This document shows positions 25,275-34,679 of a stretch of DNA of 64,000 nucleotides, in pieces; position 1 is the first letter of the stretch, and each line of letters starts with the position of its first letter. The position numbers and the translations under genes are program-made. The notes beneath the pieces were generated by a model. That model was not told the DNA's origin. It saw only the letters and a program-made list of their open reading frames with translations, and ran no database searches. Where the stretch lies: positions 1 to 64,000 of the forward strand of contig NZ_AFPK01000028.1 in NCBI RefSeq assembly GCF_000220525.1, written 5' to 3'. The DNA comes from Ochrovirga pacifica (GTDB taxonomy: Bacteria; Bacteroidota; Bacteroidia; Flavobacteriales; Flavobacteriaceae).

Positions 25275-25631
25275 GATGGTTTCTCCTTCTTGTTTAAAGT
25301 TGCTTCCTAGGTAAGAGCCTTTAAATTGATATGATTTTTCTTTAATCCCTGTAATTTTTACAACAAACGGAATGCTGTCCAGTTTACTTTTGGGATTTAC
25401 CTTTCTTAGCTCGTATTCAAAATCAGATTTCCAGTAAATGGAAAACGTATCTACTTGATTTTTATAAAACTCTATTTGTAACATTTCAGTTCTGTAAAAA
25501 GTAGAGCTATCTTTTCTTTTGCCTAAATAGGTTTTAAAATGTCCTTCTTTAAAATAAGAAACATCTGTTTTGTTTCCAGAAACGCAAGAAGTCAAAACAG
25601 ATGCTACTATGATATAAATAAGATGTTTCAT
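25260..25631 (-). CDS. Small lipoprotein of unknown function
   Basis: A 123-aa protein with a lipoprotein signal (lipobox LTSC, about 13-16) followed by a short beta-rich domain with FYKNQVDTFSIYW in the middle. It resembles a small flavobacterial family sometimes mislabelled 'DNA topoisomerase IV'; I see nothing topoisomerase-like. It lies directly downstream of purB (4-base gap) and is probably co-transcribed. The function is unknown. Confidence 0.7.
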   Translation of the reverse strand: MKHLIYIIVASVLTSCVSGNKTDVSYFKEGHFKTYLGKRKDSSTFYRTEMLQIEFYKNQVDTFSIYWKSDFEYELRKVNPKSKLDSIPFVVKITGIKEKSYQFKGSYLGSNFKQEGETIKIDK

Positions 25632-25635
25632 GTAA

Positions 25636-26979
25636 TTAAATACCTGTATAATTGCTAGGAGTAATGGCTTTTAATTCTGTTTTAATGTCGTCAGAAACTT
25701 CTAACGTATCAATAAAACTAGCAATCGTTGCTCCTGTAATTTTTTCGTTTACACGGGTTAGCCCTTTTAACGTTTCGTATGGGTTTGGATAGGCCTCTCT
25801 ACGTAAAATAGTTTGAATAGCTTCGGCAACCACTGCCCAATTATTTTCTAAGTCTTTGGCAAAAGCATCGGTGTTAATTAACAGTTTGTTCAACCCTTTT
25901 AATGTAGATGCAAATCCAATTAATGTATGTCCAAAAGGAACCCCAATATTTCTTAATACGGTAGAATCTGTTAAATCGCGTTGCAATCTAGATACTGGTA
26001 ATTTTACAGACAAGTGTTCAAAAATTGCATTGGCAATTCCTAAGTTTCCTTCAGAGTTTTCAAAATCAATAGGATTTACTTTATGAGGCATTGCTGAAGA
26101 TCCTACTTCTCCTTTTTTGATTTTTTGCTTAAAGTAATCGTTAGAAACATAAGTCCAAATATCTCTATCCAAATCAATCAAGATGGTGTTGATGCGTTTG
26201 GCAGCATCAAAAATAGCAGCCATATGATCGTAGTGTTCTATTTGTGTGGTTGGAAAAGAATGATGCAGGCCTAAAATATTTTCAACAAAATCAGTACCAA
26301 AAGACTTCCAATCAATTGTTGGGTAAGCAACATGATGTGCGTTAAAATTTCCTGTAGCTCCCCCAAATTTTGCTGCATGTGGTATTTGTTGTAACAATGT
26401 TAATTGTTGTTCAATACGCTCTACAAACACTTTAATTTCTTTTCCTAAACGTGTAGGAGATGCCGGTTGACCATGGGTTCTAGCCAACATAGATATGTCT
26501 TTCCATTCTGTAGCTAGTTCATTTAACTTGTCTACTACTAAAGACAATTCTTTAAAGTAAACTTGGTTAAACATGTCTTTAATAGACAAAGGAATGGCAG
26601 TGTTGTTAATGTCCTGAGAAGTAAGACCAAAGTGAATAAACTCTTTATATGTTTGTAATTCTAAGGCATCAAACTTTTCTTTAATAAAGTATTCTACCGC
26701 TTTTACATCGTGGTTGGTTACTTTTTCTATATCTTTTATTTTCTGAGCATCATCACTAGAAAAATCTTGATAAATAGCTCTTAAGTCATCGTACAAAGAA
26801 GTATTAAAATCTTCTAACTGAGGTAAAGGAATTTCGCACAAAGCTATAAAGTATTCAATTTCTACCTTTACTCTGTATTTTATCAATGCTTCTTCGGAGT
26901 AGTAAGCGGCTAATGAAGCTACTTTACTACGGTACCTTCCATCAATAGGAGAAATCGCATTTAAATTGGATAAACTCAT
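25636..26979 (-). CDS. purB: Adenylosuccinate lyase
   Basis: A 447-aa PurB that cleaves SAICAR and adenylosuccinate, releasing fumarate, in purine synthesis. The superfamily signature GSSAMPHKVNPIDFENSEGN is near residue 290, with HDVKAVEYF and the LTSQDIN segment also present. Size and composition match the E. coli-type clade. The ATG at 26979 (MSLSNLNAISPIDGRY) is the conserved start; an ATG at 27015 would add an unconserved leader that overlaps the promoter box. Confidence 0.95.
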   Translation of the reverse strand: MSLSNLNAISPIDGRYRSKVASLAAYYSEEALIKYRVKVEIEYFIALCEIPLPQLEDFNTSLYDDLRAIYQDFSSDDAQKIKDIEKVTNHDVKAVEYFIKEKFDALELQTYKEFIHFGLTSQDINNTAIPLSIKDMFNQVYFKELSLVVDKLNELATEWKDISMLARTHGQPASPTRLGKEIKVFVERIEQQLTLLQQIPHAAKFGGATGNFNAHHVAYPTIDWKSFGTDFVENILGLHHSFPTTQIEHYDHMAAIFDAAKRINTILIDLDRDIWTYVSNDYFKQKIKKGEVGSSAMPHKVNPIDFENSEGNLGIANAIFEHLSVKLPVSRLQRDLTDSTVLRNIGVPFGHTLIGFASTLKGLNKLLINTDAFAKDLENNWAVVAEAIQTILRREAYPNPYETLKGLTRVNEKITGATIASFIDTLEVSDDIKTELKAITPSNYTGI

Positions 26980-27001
26980 CTTATTTATTTTGATTAAAGT
27001 G

Positions 27002-27009
27002 CAAAAGTA
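27002..27009 (-). promoter_or_regulatory. -7 box of the purB promoter
   Basis: It reads TACTTTTG on the minus strand (TAnnTTTG), 22 bases before the purB ATG, and supports the downstream start. Confidence 0.5.
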
Positions 27010-27139
27010 CATCAAAATAAGAAAAGTAAAAAGATGTTTTTTTTATACTTTAGACTTTGTACTTTTAAGCCAAACAAAATTGCAATAAAACACTGAGATT
27101 TACGAATCAAACAGTGGCAATCTACCAAATTATTTATTG

Positions 27140-28735
27140 ATGAAATTTGTTCCTTTTTTAATTTTTTCACTCTTATTTACAACTTCTTTATCCGCTCAAA
27201 AAAAAGAAATCAATCAAACAGACAACCAAGGAAATAGACACGGTTATTGGGAAAAAAGATATCCTTCTGGAAGAATTCGCTATACGGGGGCTTTTCAGCA
27301 CGGAAAAGAAGTAGGAACGTTTCTTTTTTATGAAAATAAAATTGCCAACAATTATCCAGCAATTAAAAAGGTGTTTTCTGAAACTTCAACGTTGGCACAG
27401 GTTACTTTTTATGATTTTTATGGTCGTGTACAAAGCAAAGGTACATTAAACGAAAAAAATCGCGAAGGAGTTTGGGAGTTTTACAGCAGAAAAGGGAATG
27501 TAATTTTGGTAGAGAATTATAAAAACAATCAACTGCATGGAAAACGAACTGTTTATTTTGATTCGGGAGTAGTTGCCGAAGAAGCCTATTATAAAAATGG
27601 AGTTAAGGATGGAATGATGATCCGATATAGCCAACAAGGAAATAAGTTGTTAGAAATGACTTTTGTAGACGGAATTTTACATGGTCGTGCCAATTTTTAC
27701 GAAGCTAATGGAAATCTAAAAGAATCGGGATTGTATTACAAAGATTATAAAGTAGGAAGGTGGGATTATTATATTGATGGAGAGTATATGGGGTACAAAG
27801 AGCCTAACTTAAAAAGAGACAAGCCTTCGGATGAACATATTTTAAAAAGCATAGCAGATAAAAATCAACCTGATAGACCAGAATATGCCAAACTAACCGA
27901 TGAGCAAATTTTAAGAAATATAAGGGCAAAGCAAATGCTAAAACAGCCAGATTATGCCAAACTAACCGATGAACAAATTTTAGCAAACATTGCAGCTAAA
28001 AAGCAAGAAGTACAACGTTACGAGAAATTAACCGATGCAGAAATTTTGGATAACATTCGTGCCAAGCAAGAAATCGCCAATCAAGCACCGAGCTATGCTA
28101 AGTTGAGTGATGAAGAGATTTTGGCCAATATAAAAGCGAAACAAGAAACAGGAGAACTACCTTATGCACAGCTTACAGACCAAGAAATACTAGAAAATAT
28201 TAGAAAAAAGCAGCCTGAAGCTGAAAAACAGTACGCAAAAATGTCAGACGATCAGATTCTTGCAAACATTCAGGCCAAAAGGAATGAGGTTATAGAATAC
28301 GAACGTTTAACAGATGAAGAGATTTTAGCAAATATTAGAGCCAAGCAACAGGTTGAAGAAAACGAACCTGACTACGAAAAAATGACGGATGAGGAAATTT
28401 TGGCAAGTATAAAAGCCAAACGTATTAAAGCAACCCAACCTAAATACGACAAACCTACGGATGATCAAATTCTAAGAAATATGTCTTCTAAGATGGATCA
28501 GCTAATCGAAGAGAAAAAAATAGAAGATGCTGAGATTTTAGAAAACATCAGAAAGAAAAATCAAGCAAAGAACAAAAAGAAAAAAGGGATAAAGAAAATA
28601 ACAGATCAGGAAATACTAGAAAACATTGATCGTAAAAAAGAAAAACCTAAAAAGGAAGTTCAGAAATTGTCTGATGAAGAAATTTTAAAAAATATTGAAG
28701 CTAGAGAGAAGAAAAGTAAAAAGAAGCTTTATTAA
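27140..28735 (+). CDS. Secreted MORN-repeat protein with a 13-copy charged C-terminal repeat
   Basis: A 531-aa exported protein with signal peptide MKFVPFLIFSLLFTTSLSAQ. Residues of about 25-225 hold four or five MORN-2/YwqK-type repeats (GYWEKRYPSGRIRYTG, GVWEFYSRKGN, GKRTVYFDSGVV, GRANFYEANGN). From about residue 228 to the end run 13 copies of a 17-residue unit, consensus Y-x-K-L-T-D-E-E-I-L-x-N-I-R-A-K-Q, separated by 3-8 variable residues, with helix-forming, highly charged composition and a lysine-rich tail. I know no family for this unit. The TTG at 27137 is a less likely start than the ATG at 27140. Confidence 0.8.
   Translation: MKFVPFLIFSLLFTTSLSAQKKEINQTDNQGNRHGYWEKRYPSGRIRYTGAFQHGKEVGTFLFYENKIANNYPAIKKVFSETSTLAQVTFYDFYGRVQSKGTLNEKNREGVWEFYSRKGNVILVENYKNNQLHGKRTVYFDSGVVAEEAYYKNGVKDGMMIRYSQQGNKLLEMTFVDGILHGRANFYEANGNLKESGLYYKDYKVGRWDYYIDGEYMGYKEPNLKRDKPSDEHILKSIADKNQPDRPEYAKLTDEQILRNIRAKQMLKQPDYAKLTDEQILANIAAKKQEVQRYEKLTDAEILDNIRAKQEIANQAPSYAKLSDEEILANIKAKQETGELPYAQLTDQEILENIRKKQPEAEKQYAKMSDDQILANIQAKRNEVIEYERLTDEEILANIRAKQQVEENEPDYEKMTDEEILASIKAKRIKATQPKYDKPTDDQILRNMSSKMDQLIEEKKIEDAEILENIRKKNQAKNKKKKGIKKITDQEILENIDRKKEKPKKEVQKLSDEEILKNIEAREKKSKKKLY
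27820..28720 (+). repeat. Coding tandem repeat, 13 degenerate units
   Basis: DNA encoding the 13 units in the MORN-repeat protein. The units are diverged at the base level but keep the Asp-x-x-Ile-Leu-x-Asn-Ile core, so selection on the protein and not recent slippage maintains them. The period is irregular, about 60-75 bases. Confidence 0.8.
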
Positions 28736-28784
28736 CGCTTGTTAATTCCAAAAGGTGAACAATTCTGCTCTTAATTTTTTGTCG

Positions 28785-28792
28785 TATCTTTG
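28785..28792 (+). promoter_or_regulatory. -7 box of the mnmA promoter
   Basis: TATCTTTG fits TAnnTTTG, 22 bases before the ATG at 28814. The -33 region is weak. Confidence 0.55.
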
Positions 28793-28813
28793 TGCACTTA
28801 AATTTTTTTGAAT

Positions 28814-30004
28814 ATGAAACGAGTAGTCGTTGGACTTTCAGGAGGCGTAGACAGTAGTGTAGCAGCATATTTGTTGCAACAACAAGGATATGAAGTAATA
28901 GGATTGTTTATGAAAAATTGGCACGATGATTCCGTGACCATTTCTAATGAGTGTCCTTGGTTAGAAGATAGTAATGATGCCATGTTGGTAGCAGAAAAAT
29001 TGGGCATTCCTTTTCAAGTAGTTGATTTAAGCGAAGAATACAAAGAACGTATTGTAAATTATATGTTTTATGAATACGAGCGAGGACGAACTCCCAACCC
29101 TGATGTACTTTGCAACCGAGAAATAAAGTTTGATGTGTTTATGAAAATAGCACTAGATTTAGGAGCAGATTTTGTAGCAACAGGACATTATTGCCGTAGA
29201 ACCGTAACAAGTGATGATAATGGTAAAGAAGTATATCAACTGAAAGCTGGGGTTGATATCCATAAAGATCAATCGTATTTTTTATGTCAATTGTCTCAAG
29301 AACAACTGGCTAAAGCTTTGTTTCCTATAGGAGAATTAACCAAACCCGAAGTAAGAGAAATTGCCAAAGAATTAGATTTAGTAACTGCAGAGAAAAAAGA
29401 TTCTCAGGGACTTTGTTTTATTGGAAAAGTACGATTGCCAGAATTTTTACAACAAAAGCTACAACCCAAAGAAGGGGTAATTGTACAAGTTCCAAAAGAC
29501 TACAACGCCTATCAACAAGAAGTTCCTGTATTTAAAAATAAAGAAGCAGAACTGGCTTTTTATGCTCAAAAGTACGAGTATAGCATTGATAGTGGAAAAA
29601 CCGTTGCCAAGCATCAAGGGGCTCACTATTTTACCAAAGGTCAGCGAAAAGGATTGGCTGTAGGGGGAACCCAAGAGCCATTGTTTGTAATAGAAACCGA
29701 TGTTGAAGAAAATATAATTTATGCAGGAGAAGGTAAACAACATCCTGGTTTGTATAGAAAAGTATTGTTTGTGGCCAATGAAGAATTGCATTGGGTAAGA
29801 AAAGATTTGGCTTTAAATATTGGGCAAACCTTAGAAGTGTCCGCTAGAATTCGTTACCGTCAACCTTTAGAAAAAGCCACTTTATACCAAGTAGCTAACG
29901 GAATGTATGTTGCTTTTAACAATCCACAATCAGCCATACAAGAAGGGCAATTTGTAGCTTGGTATGCCAAGGAAGAATTGTTAGGTTCTGGCGTGATTGC
30001 TTAA
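28814..30004 (+). CDS. mnmA: tRNA-specific 2-thiouridylase
   Basis: A 396-aa MnmA, which thiolates U34 in the wobble position of Glu/Gln/Lys tRNAs. The PP-loop is [14 protein letters not shown] at the N-terminus; the catalytic cysteines are in [11 protein letters not shown] and GLCFIGKV, and the DKDQSYFL-like segment ([11 protein letters not shown]) is present. The ATG at 28814 is preferred over an in-frame TTG at 28808. The subtilase gene follows after 10 bases. Confidence 0.95.
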   Translation: MKRVVVGLSGGVDSSVAAYLLQQQGYEVIGLFMKNWHDDSVTISNECPWLEDSNDAMLVAEKLGIPFQVVDLSEEYKERIVNYMFYEYERGRTPNPDVLCNREIKFDVFMKIALDLGADFVATGHYCRRTVTSDDNGKEVYQLKAGVDIHKDQSYFLCQLSQEQLAKALFPIGELTKPEVREIAKELDLVTAEKKDSQGLCFIGKVRLPEFLQQKLQPKEGVIVQVPKDYNAYQQEVPVFKNKEAELAFYAQKYEYSIDSGKTVAKHQGAHYFTKGQRKGLAVGGTQEPLFVIETDVEENIIYAGEGKQHPGLYRKVLFVANEELHWVRKDLALNIGQTLEVSARIRYRQPLEKATLYQVANGMYVAFNNPQSAIQEGQFVAWYAKEELLGSGVIA

Positions 30005-30014
30005 AATATAAAAA

Positions 30015-31634
30015 ATGAAGTATTTTGCTGTGCTTTTGTTGTTCATTTCCTATCAGCTAAAAGCACAGGAACATGCTTGGATTTTTTTTAAAGACAAACC
30101 ACAAGCAAAGTATTATTTGCAAAATCCTTTGCAAATGCTTTCTCAAAAAGCTTTGGATCGTAGAACTGAGCAGCAAATAGCTTTAGACCTAAGTGATGTC
30201 CCCGTAGCACTTAACTATCTACAAACCCTAAAAAGAGAAACCGAATTACAAGTATACGGAGCTTCTAAATGGAGAAATGCAGTGCATGTAGTAGGAACAG
30301 AAGAACAAGTGCTAAAGACATTAAGTCTTCCTTTTGTAGCTAGAGTACAGTTTGCCAATCGTTCTTTAGAACGTACAAATTTAAGTATAGATATTCCCGA
30401 AAGTACAGATGCTCAGCAAATACAGCAAGCAGACTCTACCGCCAAGTTTTATGGCAATACAACATCTCAAAATTCGATATTACACTTAGATGAACTCCAT
30501 AAAAAAGGGTATTTGGGAGCAGGTATAGATATTGCTGTTTTTGACGAAGGGTTTTACGGAGTTCGTAAGGTTTCGGTATTTTCTCATTTGTTGGATGGAA
30601 ACTTAGAAAATGGAGAAATTAAAAACACATACAATTTTGTGAATCAAACAACGGATGTATATCAAGAAATAGGCAGAACTCACGGATTACACGTATTATC
30701 TACCTTAGCAGCATATAAGAAAGATTTTTTGATAGGAACTGCACCCAACGCTAATTATCACTTATTTGTTACCGAAGATTACCAAGGGTTAGACCATCCG
30801 TTAGAAGAATTTTATTGGGTACAAGCTGCTGAAAAAGCAGATAGTTTAGGGGTATCAATCATAAATAGTTCTTTGGGATATACACAGTTTGCAGAAGCTA
30901 AATACAACTATACTTATGCAGATTTAAATGGGACTACAGCCTTTGTAACAATCGGAGCAGCTATAGCAGCATCTAAAGGAATTTTAGTCGTAAATGCTGT
31001 GGGAAATTTAGGAAATAAATCATGGAAGTACTTGGCTGCACCTGCAGATGCTCCTAATATTCTTGCTGTTGGTGCAGTAGATGTGCATAAGCAAATTGCA
31101 AGCTTTTCTTCTTACGGACCTACTGCAGATGAACGTGTAAAACCAGAAACTTTGGCACAAGGAGTTGCGGTTAAAGTAGTGAATACAGACAACCAAATTG
31201 TGGAACAGAGTGGAACATCATTTTCTTGTCCTATCATAGCAGGTATTGCAGCTTGTTTGTGGCAGGCATTTTCGTTTAAAACCAACTTGGAAATTAGAGA
31301 GATGATCATTCAGAATTCTCAATGGGTACATCAACCTAGAGCACAAGAAGGATATGGTGTGCTAGATCTTAAAGGAATTACTATTCCCGAAAAAAAACAG
31401 TTTCCATTCCAGTTTTTTTGGTCTCTTCAACAAGTAGAAGTTTTGTTTGATGTTGATTTTAAGGGATTTGTTTGGGTTGATGTTTTTAGCATTACAGGAA
31501 AAAAGCTTATCCATTGGAAATGTTCACCAGATCAAAACATACAGTCATTTAAGCAATTGGCTAGCGGAATTTATGTGGTAAAGTACAGATATCAGCAGCA
31601 AACAGAAATCAGAAGAATACAAGTGGGAAACTGA
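30015..31634 (+). CDS. Subtilisin-like S8 serine protease with T9SS sorting domain
   Basis: A 539-aa secreted protease. A signal peptide ends near residue 17 (YQLKAQ), a pro-region follows, and then the S8 domain: Asp in IAVFDEGFYG, His in RTHGLHVLSTL, oxyanion region VNAVGNLGN and Ser in SGTSFSCPIIAG. The last 75 residues look like a type A T9SS C-terminal sorting domain (VFSITGKKL...LASGIYVVKYR), so export to the cell surface by the gliding/type IX pathway is expected. It lies 10 bases after mnmA and is followed by an FMN oxidoreductase after 17 bases. Confidence 0.88.
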   Translation: MKYFAVLLLFISYQLKAQEHAWIFFKDKPQAKYYLQNPLQMLSQKALDRRTEQQIALDLSDVPVALNYLQTLKRETELQVYGASKWRNAVHVVGTEEQVLKTLSLPFVARVQFANRSLERTNLSIDIPESTDAQQIQQADSTAKFYGNTTSQNSILHLDELHKKGYLGAGIDIAVFDEGFYGVRKVSVFSHLLDGNLENGEIKNTYNFVNQTTDVYQEIGRTHGLHVLSTLAAYKKDFLIGTAPNANYHLFVTEDYQGLDHPLEEFYWVQAAEKADSLGVSIINSSLGYTQFAEAKYNYTYADLNGTTAFVTIGAAIAASKGILVVNAVGNLGNKSWKYLAAPADAPNILAVGAVDVHKQIASFSSYGPTADERVKPETLAQGVAVKVVNTDNQIVEQSGTSFSCPIIAGIAACLWQAFSFKTNLEIREMIIQNSQWVHQPRAQEGYGVLDLKGITIPEKKQFPFQFFWSLQQVEVLFDVDFKGFVWVDVFSITGKKLIHWKCSPDQNIQSFKQLASGIYVVKYRYQQQTEIRRIQVGN

Positions 31635-31651
31635 GGATAAACACACAGAGA

Positions 31652-32599
31652 ATGCAACAGAATAGAATAACAAAATTATTAGGGATACAATACGCTATTG
31701 TTCAAGGAGGAATGGTTTGGGTAAGTGGTCACAAACTGGTAACTGCTGTAAGCAATGCAGGAGGCTTGGGCTTGTTAGGGGCGGGGTCTATGTATCCAGA
31801 AGTCTTTAGAGAACATATAAAAAAATGTCAGCAAAATACAGACAAACCTTTTGGGGTTAATATTCCGTTAATGTATCCTCAAGTAGAAGAGTTGATGCAA
31901 ATTGTACTAGAAGAGGGAGTGAAAATTGTATTCACTTCGGCAGGAAATCCAAAATTATGGACAGCTAAATTACAAGCTCATGGAATAATAGTGGTGCATG
32001 TAGTAAGTAGTGTTAAGTTTGCGTTAAAAGCACAAGAAGCAGGAGTGAATGCTGTTGTTGCCGAAGGATTTGAAGCGGGTGGGCACAACGGAAGAGAAGA
32101 AACCACAACGTTTACACTTATTCCAATGCTAAAAGAACACCTTAAAATTCCGCTAATAGCCGCTGGAGGAATTGCAACGGGGAGAGGCGTTTTAGCTGCA
32201 GAAGTTTTAGGGGCAGATGGAGTACAAATAGGAAGTCGTTTTGCGGTGAGTAAAGAGTCTTCAGCTCATCAAAATTTTAAAGAATTAATGACAGAGTTGC
32301 AAGATGGCAGCACACAGTTAACGTTTAAAGAACTGGCTCCTGTAAGAATTGTAAAAAATGAATATTATCAAAAATTGTTGGCATTGTACCAAACACATCC
32401 TAGTATAGAAACTCTAAAAGCTTTTTACGATGCAGCTAAATTAAAAACGGGTATTTTTGAAGGAAAAGTTGCAGACGGAAAATTAGAAATAGGACAAATA
32501 GTAGGGCTTTTACATCAAATTGATGATGTAAAAACTATCATGAAAAATTTAATTGAAGAATACCAAACGGTAAAACAAAACTTATCACATGACAAATAA
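31652..32599 (+). CDS. NAD(P)H-dependent flavin oxidoreductase (nitronate monooxygenase-like)
   Basis: A 315-aa FMN-binding TIM-barrel protein of the 2-nitropropane dioxygenase/nitronate monooxygenase family. The N-terminal QGGMVWVSGHKLVTAVSNAGG and the FMN-phosphate segment AAGGIATGRG, followed by GADGVQIGSRF, are diagnostic, and EAGGHNG supplies the conserved His. FabK-type enoyl reductases are related, so the substrate is open. It ends inside the start of the DUF1456 gene (11-base overlap). Confidence 0.85.
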   Translation: MQQNRITKLLGIQYAIVQGGMVWVSGHKLVTAVSNAGGLGLLGAGSMYPEVFREHIKKCQQNTDKPFGVNIPLMYPQVEELMQIVLEEGVKIVFTSAGNPKLWTAKLQAHGIIVVHVVSSVKFALKAQEAGVNAVVAEGFEAGGHNGREETTTFTLIPMLKEHLKIPLIAAGGIATGRGVLAAEVLGADGVQIGSRFAVSKESSAHQNFKELMTELQDGSTQLTFKELAPVRIVKNEYYQKLLALYQTHPSIETLKAFYDAAKLKTGIFEGKVADGKLEIGQIVGLLHQIDDVKTIMKNLIEEYQTVKQNLSHDK

Positions 32600-33059
32600 T
32601 GATGTTTTTAGAAGATTAAAATACGCTTTTAACTATACTCCACAAGATATGATCTCTTTTTTTAATCAAGTGGGACTTACAATAACTCCTGAACAAATAA
32701 CAACTTATTTAGCAAAAGATACTTCTGAAAAAGAGAATACATCTTTAGATGACGAACAGTTTGCCAATTTTTTAAACGGAATGATTGTTCACTACCGTGG
32801 AAAAAAAGAGGGAATAGTGCCTGTAGCCGAGCAAAAATTAAATAACAATATTGTTTTTAGAAAATTAAGAATAGCCCTAAACCTAAAAGATACTGATATT
32901 TTAGCCTTGCTTAAATTGGCAGGTTTTAATTTTGGAAAATCAGAACTTTCGGCTTTTTTTAGAAAACCAGGACATCATCATTATAAAAAGTGTCAAGATC
33001 AAGTATTGCGTAATTTTTTAAATGGCTTGTACCTAAAAAATAATCCAGATAAAAAATAA
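32589..33059 (+). CDS. DUF1456 (YehS-like) protein
   Basis: A 156-aa cytosolic protein made of two similar halves (NNDVFRRLKYAFN at the start and NNIVFRKLRIALN in the middle), each ending with an FLNG motif. This is the YehS/DUF1456 duplication. No biochemical role is established. It overlaps the preceding oxidoreductase gene by 11 bases and ends at a strong convergent terminator. Confidence 0.88.
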   Translation: MTNNDVFRRLKYAFNYTPQDMISFFNQVGLTITPEQITTYLAKDTSEKENTSLDDEQFANFLNGMIVHYRGKKEGIVPVAEQKLNNNIVFRKLRIALNLKDTDILALLKLAGFNFGKSELSAFFRKPGHHHYKKCQDQVLRNFLNGLYLKNNPDKK

Positions 33060-33093
33060 ATAAGTGTCTTTTTTAAAGGACGAATCATTAAAA

Positions 33094-33125
33094 AAAACAG
33101 CTTCTTTAGAATTAGAAGCTGTTTT
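33094..33125. terminator. Bidirectional terminator, DUF1456 gene / phoH
   Basis: AAAACAGCTTCT (33094-33105) and AGAAGCTGTTTT (33114-33125) form a perfect 12-bp stem with an 8-base loop between convergent genes. Confidence 0.9.
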
Positions 33126-33145
33126 ATATAAGAAGAATAGACAAA

Positions 33146-34477
33146 TTATAACAAGTCGTTGGCTAAATTGGCCAATTCAGAACGTTCTCCTTTTTCTAAT
33201 TTTATATGAGCAAAAAGTTCATGTCCTTTTAATTTGTCAATCAAATAAGTTAAACCGTTACTATGTTCGTCCATATAGGGAGTATCAATTTGATTGATGT
33301 CTCCCGTAAAAATAATTTTGGTTCCTTCTCCGGCACGTGTAATAATGGTTTTTACTTCGTGTGGTGTTAGGTTCTGAGATTCGTCTACAATCATAATTAC
33401 ATTTGCCAAGCTACGACCTCTAATAAAAGCCAAAGCGGTAAGGACCAGTTCTTCATTTTCTTCCATTTCATCCAAAGCTTTTCTTTTTCTAGAGTCTGCT
33501 TTGTATTGCGATTTGATGAACTTTAGGTTGTCAAATAAAGGTTGCATATAGGGAGATATTTTTTCTTCGGCACCTCCAGGCAAAAAACCAATGTCACGGT
33601 TGCTAAGCGGTATAATAGGTCTGGCTAAAATAATTTGGTTGTATAAGTTTTTTTGTTCTAATGCAGTTGCCAATGCCAAAAGTGTTTTCCCTGTTCCTGC
33701 AATTCCTTGTAAAGCAATTAATTTAATATCCTGATTAAGTAGTGCATCAATCGCAAAAGTTTGTTCTGCATTTTTGGGTTTAATTCCGTAGGCATAACTT
33801 TTTTCTACTCGTTCTATCTTTTTGGTTTCGGAATTGTATCGAGCCAATACAGAGTCTTGGCTGTTGTTAAGAATATAATACCCGTTTGCCATTTTTTGAT
33901 CGCCTAAAATGCCATTTTCATCAATAGCATTGTTTTGATACAACTCACGAATTACGTCCGATTCTAAATCATCTAGATTGATAGAGCCTTTGGAAACTTT
34001 TTTAATATCAACAACTTTTCCTGTTTTGTAATCTTCAGCTTTTAGCTGTAATGCCTTTGCTTTGATCCTTAAGTTGATGTCTTTGGTGACTAAGGTTACT
34101 TTGGTTTCAGGAAATTCTTCTTTCATCAGCAAAGCTGTGTCAATAATTTTATGGTCGTTTTTACCGGTTCCATAAGCATCTTTGGCACTTTTGTCTTTAG
34201 GATTGTTGTTCATGGCTATAAACAAATCTCCCTTTTCTTTTCCTAAAGAAATCCATTCGTTTAAATTTTTGTTGTCTGATATTTTATCTAAAAAACGTAT
34301 GACAGATCGGGCTTCAAAGTTTTTGGTATCATTTCCTATTTTAAAATTGTCTAACTCTTCTAAAACTGTTATGGGAATTACAACATTGTTATCTTCAAAA
34401 TTTTTAATGGAGTTGTGGTCAAAAAGTAATACAGAAGTATCTAAGACAAATATTTTTTTAGGATGTTTTATTGTCAT
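33146..34477 (-). CDS. PIN-PhoH fusion ATPase/ribonuclease (PhoH2)
   Basis: A 443-aa fusion. The N-terminal PIN domain (about 1-135) has IFVLDTSVLL and other conserved acidic residues of the nuclease site. The PhoH domain (about 240-443) has Walker A GIAGTGKTLLA and Walker B VIMIVDESQNL. PhoH2 proteins are described as RNA helicase/ribonucleases. The ATG at 34477 (MTIKHPKKIFVLDT) fits the family; an upstream ATG at 34510 adds 11 residues. It is monocistronic. Confidence 0.9.
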   Translation of the reverse strand: MTIKHPKKIFVLDTSVLLFDHNSIKNFEDNNVVIPITVLEELDNFKIGNDTKNFEARSVIRFLDKISDNKNLNEWISLGKEKGDLFIAMNNNPKDKSAKDAYGTGKNDHKIIDTALLMKEEFPETKVTLVTKDINLRIKAKALQLKAEDYKTGKVVDIKKVSKGSINLDDLESDVIRELYQNNAIDENGILGDQKMANGYYILNNSQDSVLARYNSETKKIERVEKSYAYGIKPKNAEQTFAIDALLNQDIKLIALQGIAGTGKTLLALATALEQKNLYNQIILARPIIPLSNRDIGFLPGGAEEKISPYMQPLFDNLKFIKSQYKADSRKRKALDEMEENEELVLTALAFIRGRSLANVIMIVDESQNLTPHEVKTIITRAGEGTKIIFTGDINQIDTPYMDEHSNGLTYLIDKLKGHELFAHIKLEKGERSELANLANDLL

Positions 34478-34640
34478 ATTAAGGTGTTTTAGTGTACTTA
34501 AATGTAGCAATCTTTTTTATGGGAAACAACGGAATCTAGTAACTAAGACCTATTAATTGGTGCTGTTTTTTAATAGGTTTTTACTAAGTTTTTGATAATG
34601 AGTGAATCATGTATGTGTGGTTGTTTTAATTTTTACAAAA

Positions 34641-34670
34641 AAGCCGATGTATTATTAAAAACATCGGCTT
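34641..34670 (-). terminator. Terminator of the GH2 gene
   Basis: AAGCCGATGT (34641-34650) and ACATCGGCTT (34661-34670) form a perfect 10-bp stem. On the minus strand it is followed by a T run and lies 10 bases past the GH2 stop. Confidence 0.85.
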
Positions 34671-34679
34671 GGTACTTTT

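Noticed and set aside
27820-28720. Regular repeats considered as a CRISPR array
   Set aside because: The units are in frame within a signal-peptide protein, diverge at the base level and lack constant-length spacers; no cas gene is present.
34182-34556. Open frame of 124 codons on the plus strand over the phoH gene
   Set aside because: It lies opposite the PIN domain coding sequence, and its composition reflects the complementary strand only.
34548-34578. Hairpin ACCTATTAA/TTAATAGGT with a plus-strand T run, as a terminator
   Set aside because: No plus-strand gene ends upstream, the stem is all but one pair A/T-rich and the loop is 13 bases; not supported enough to list.
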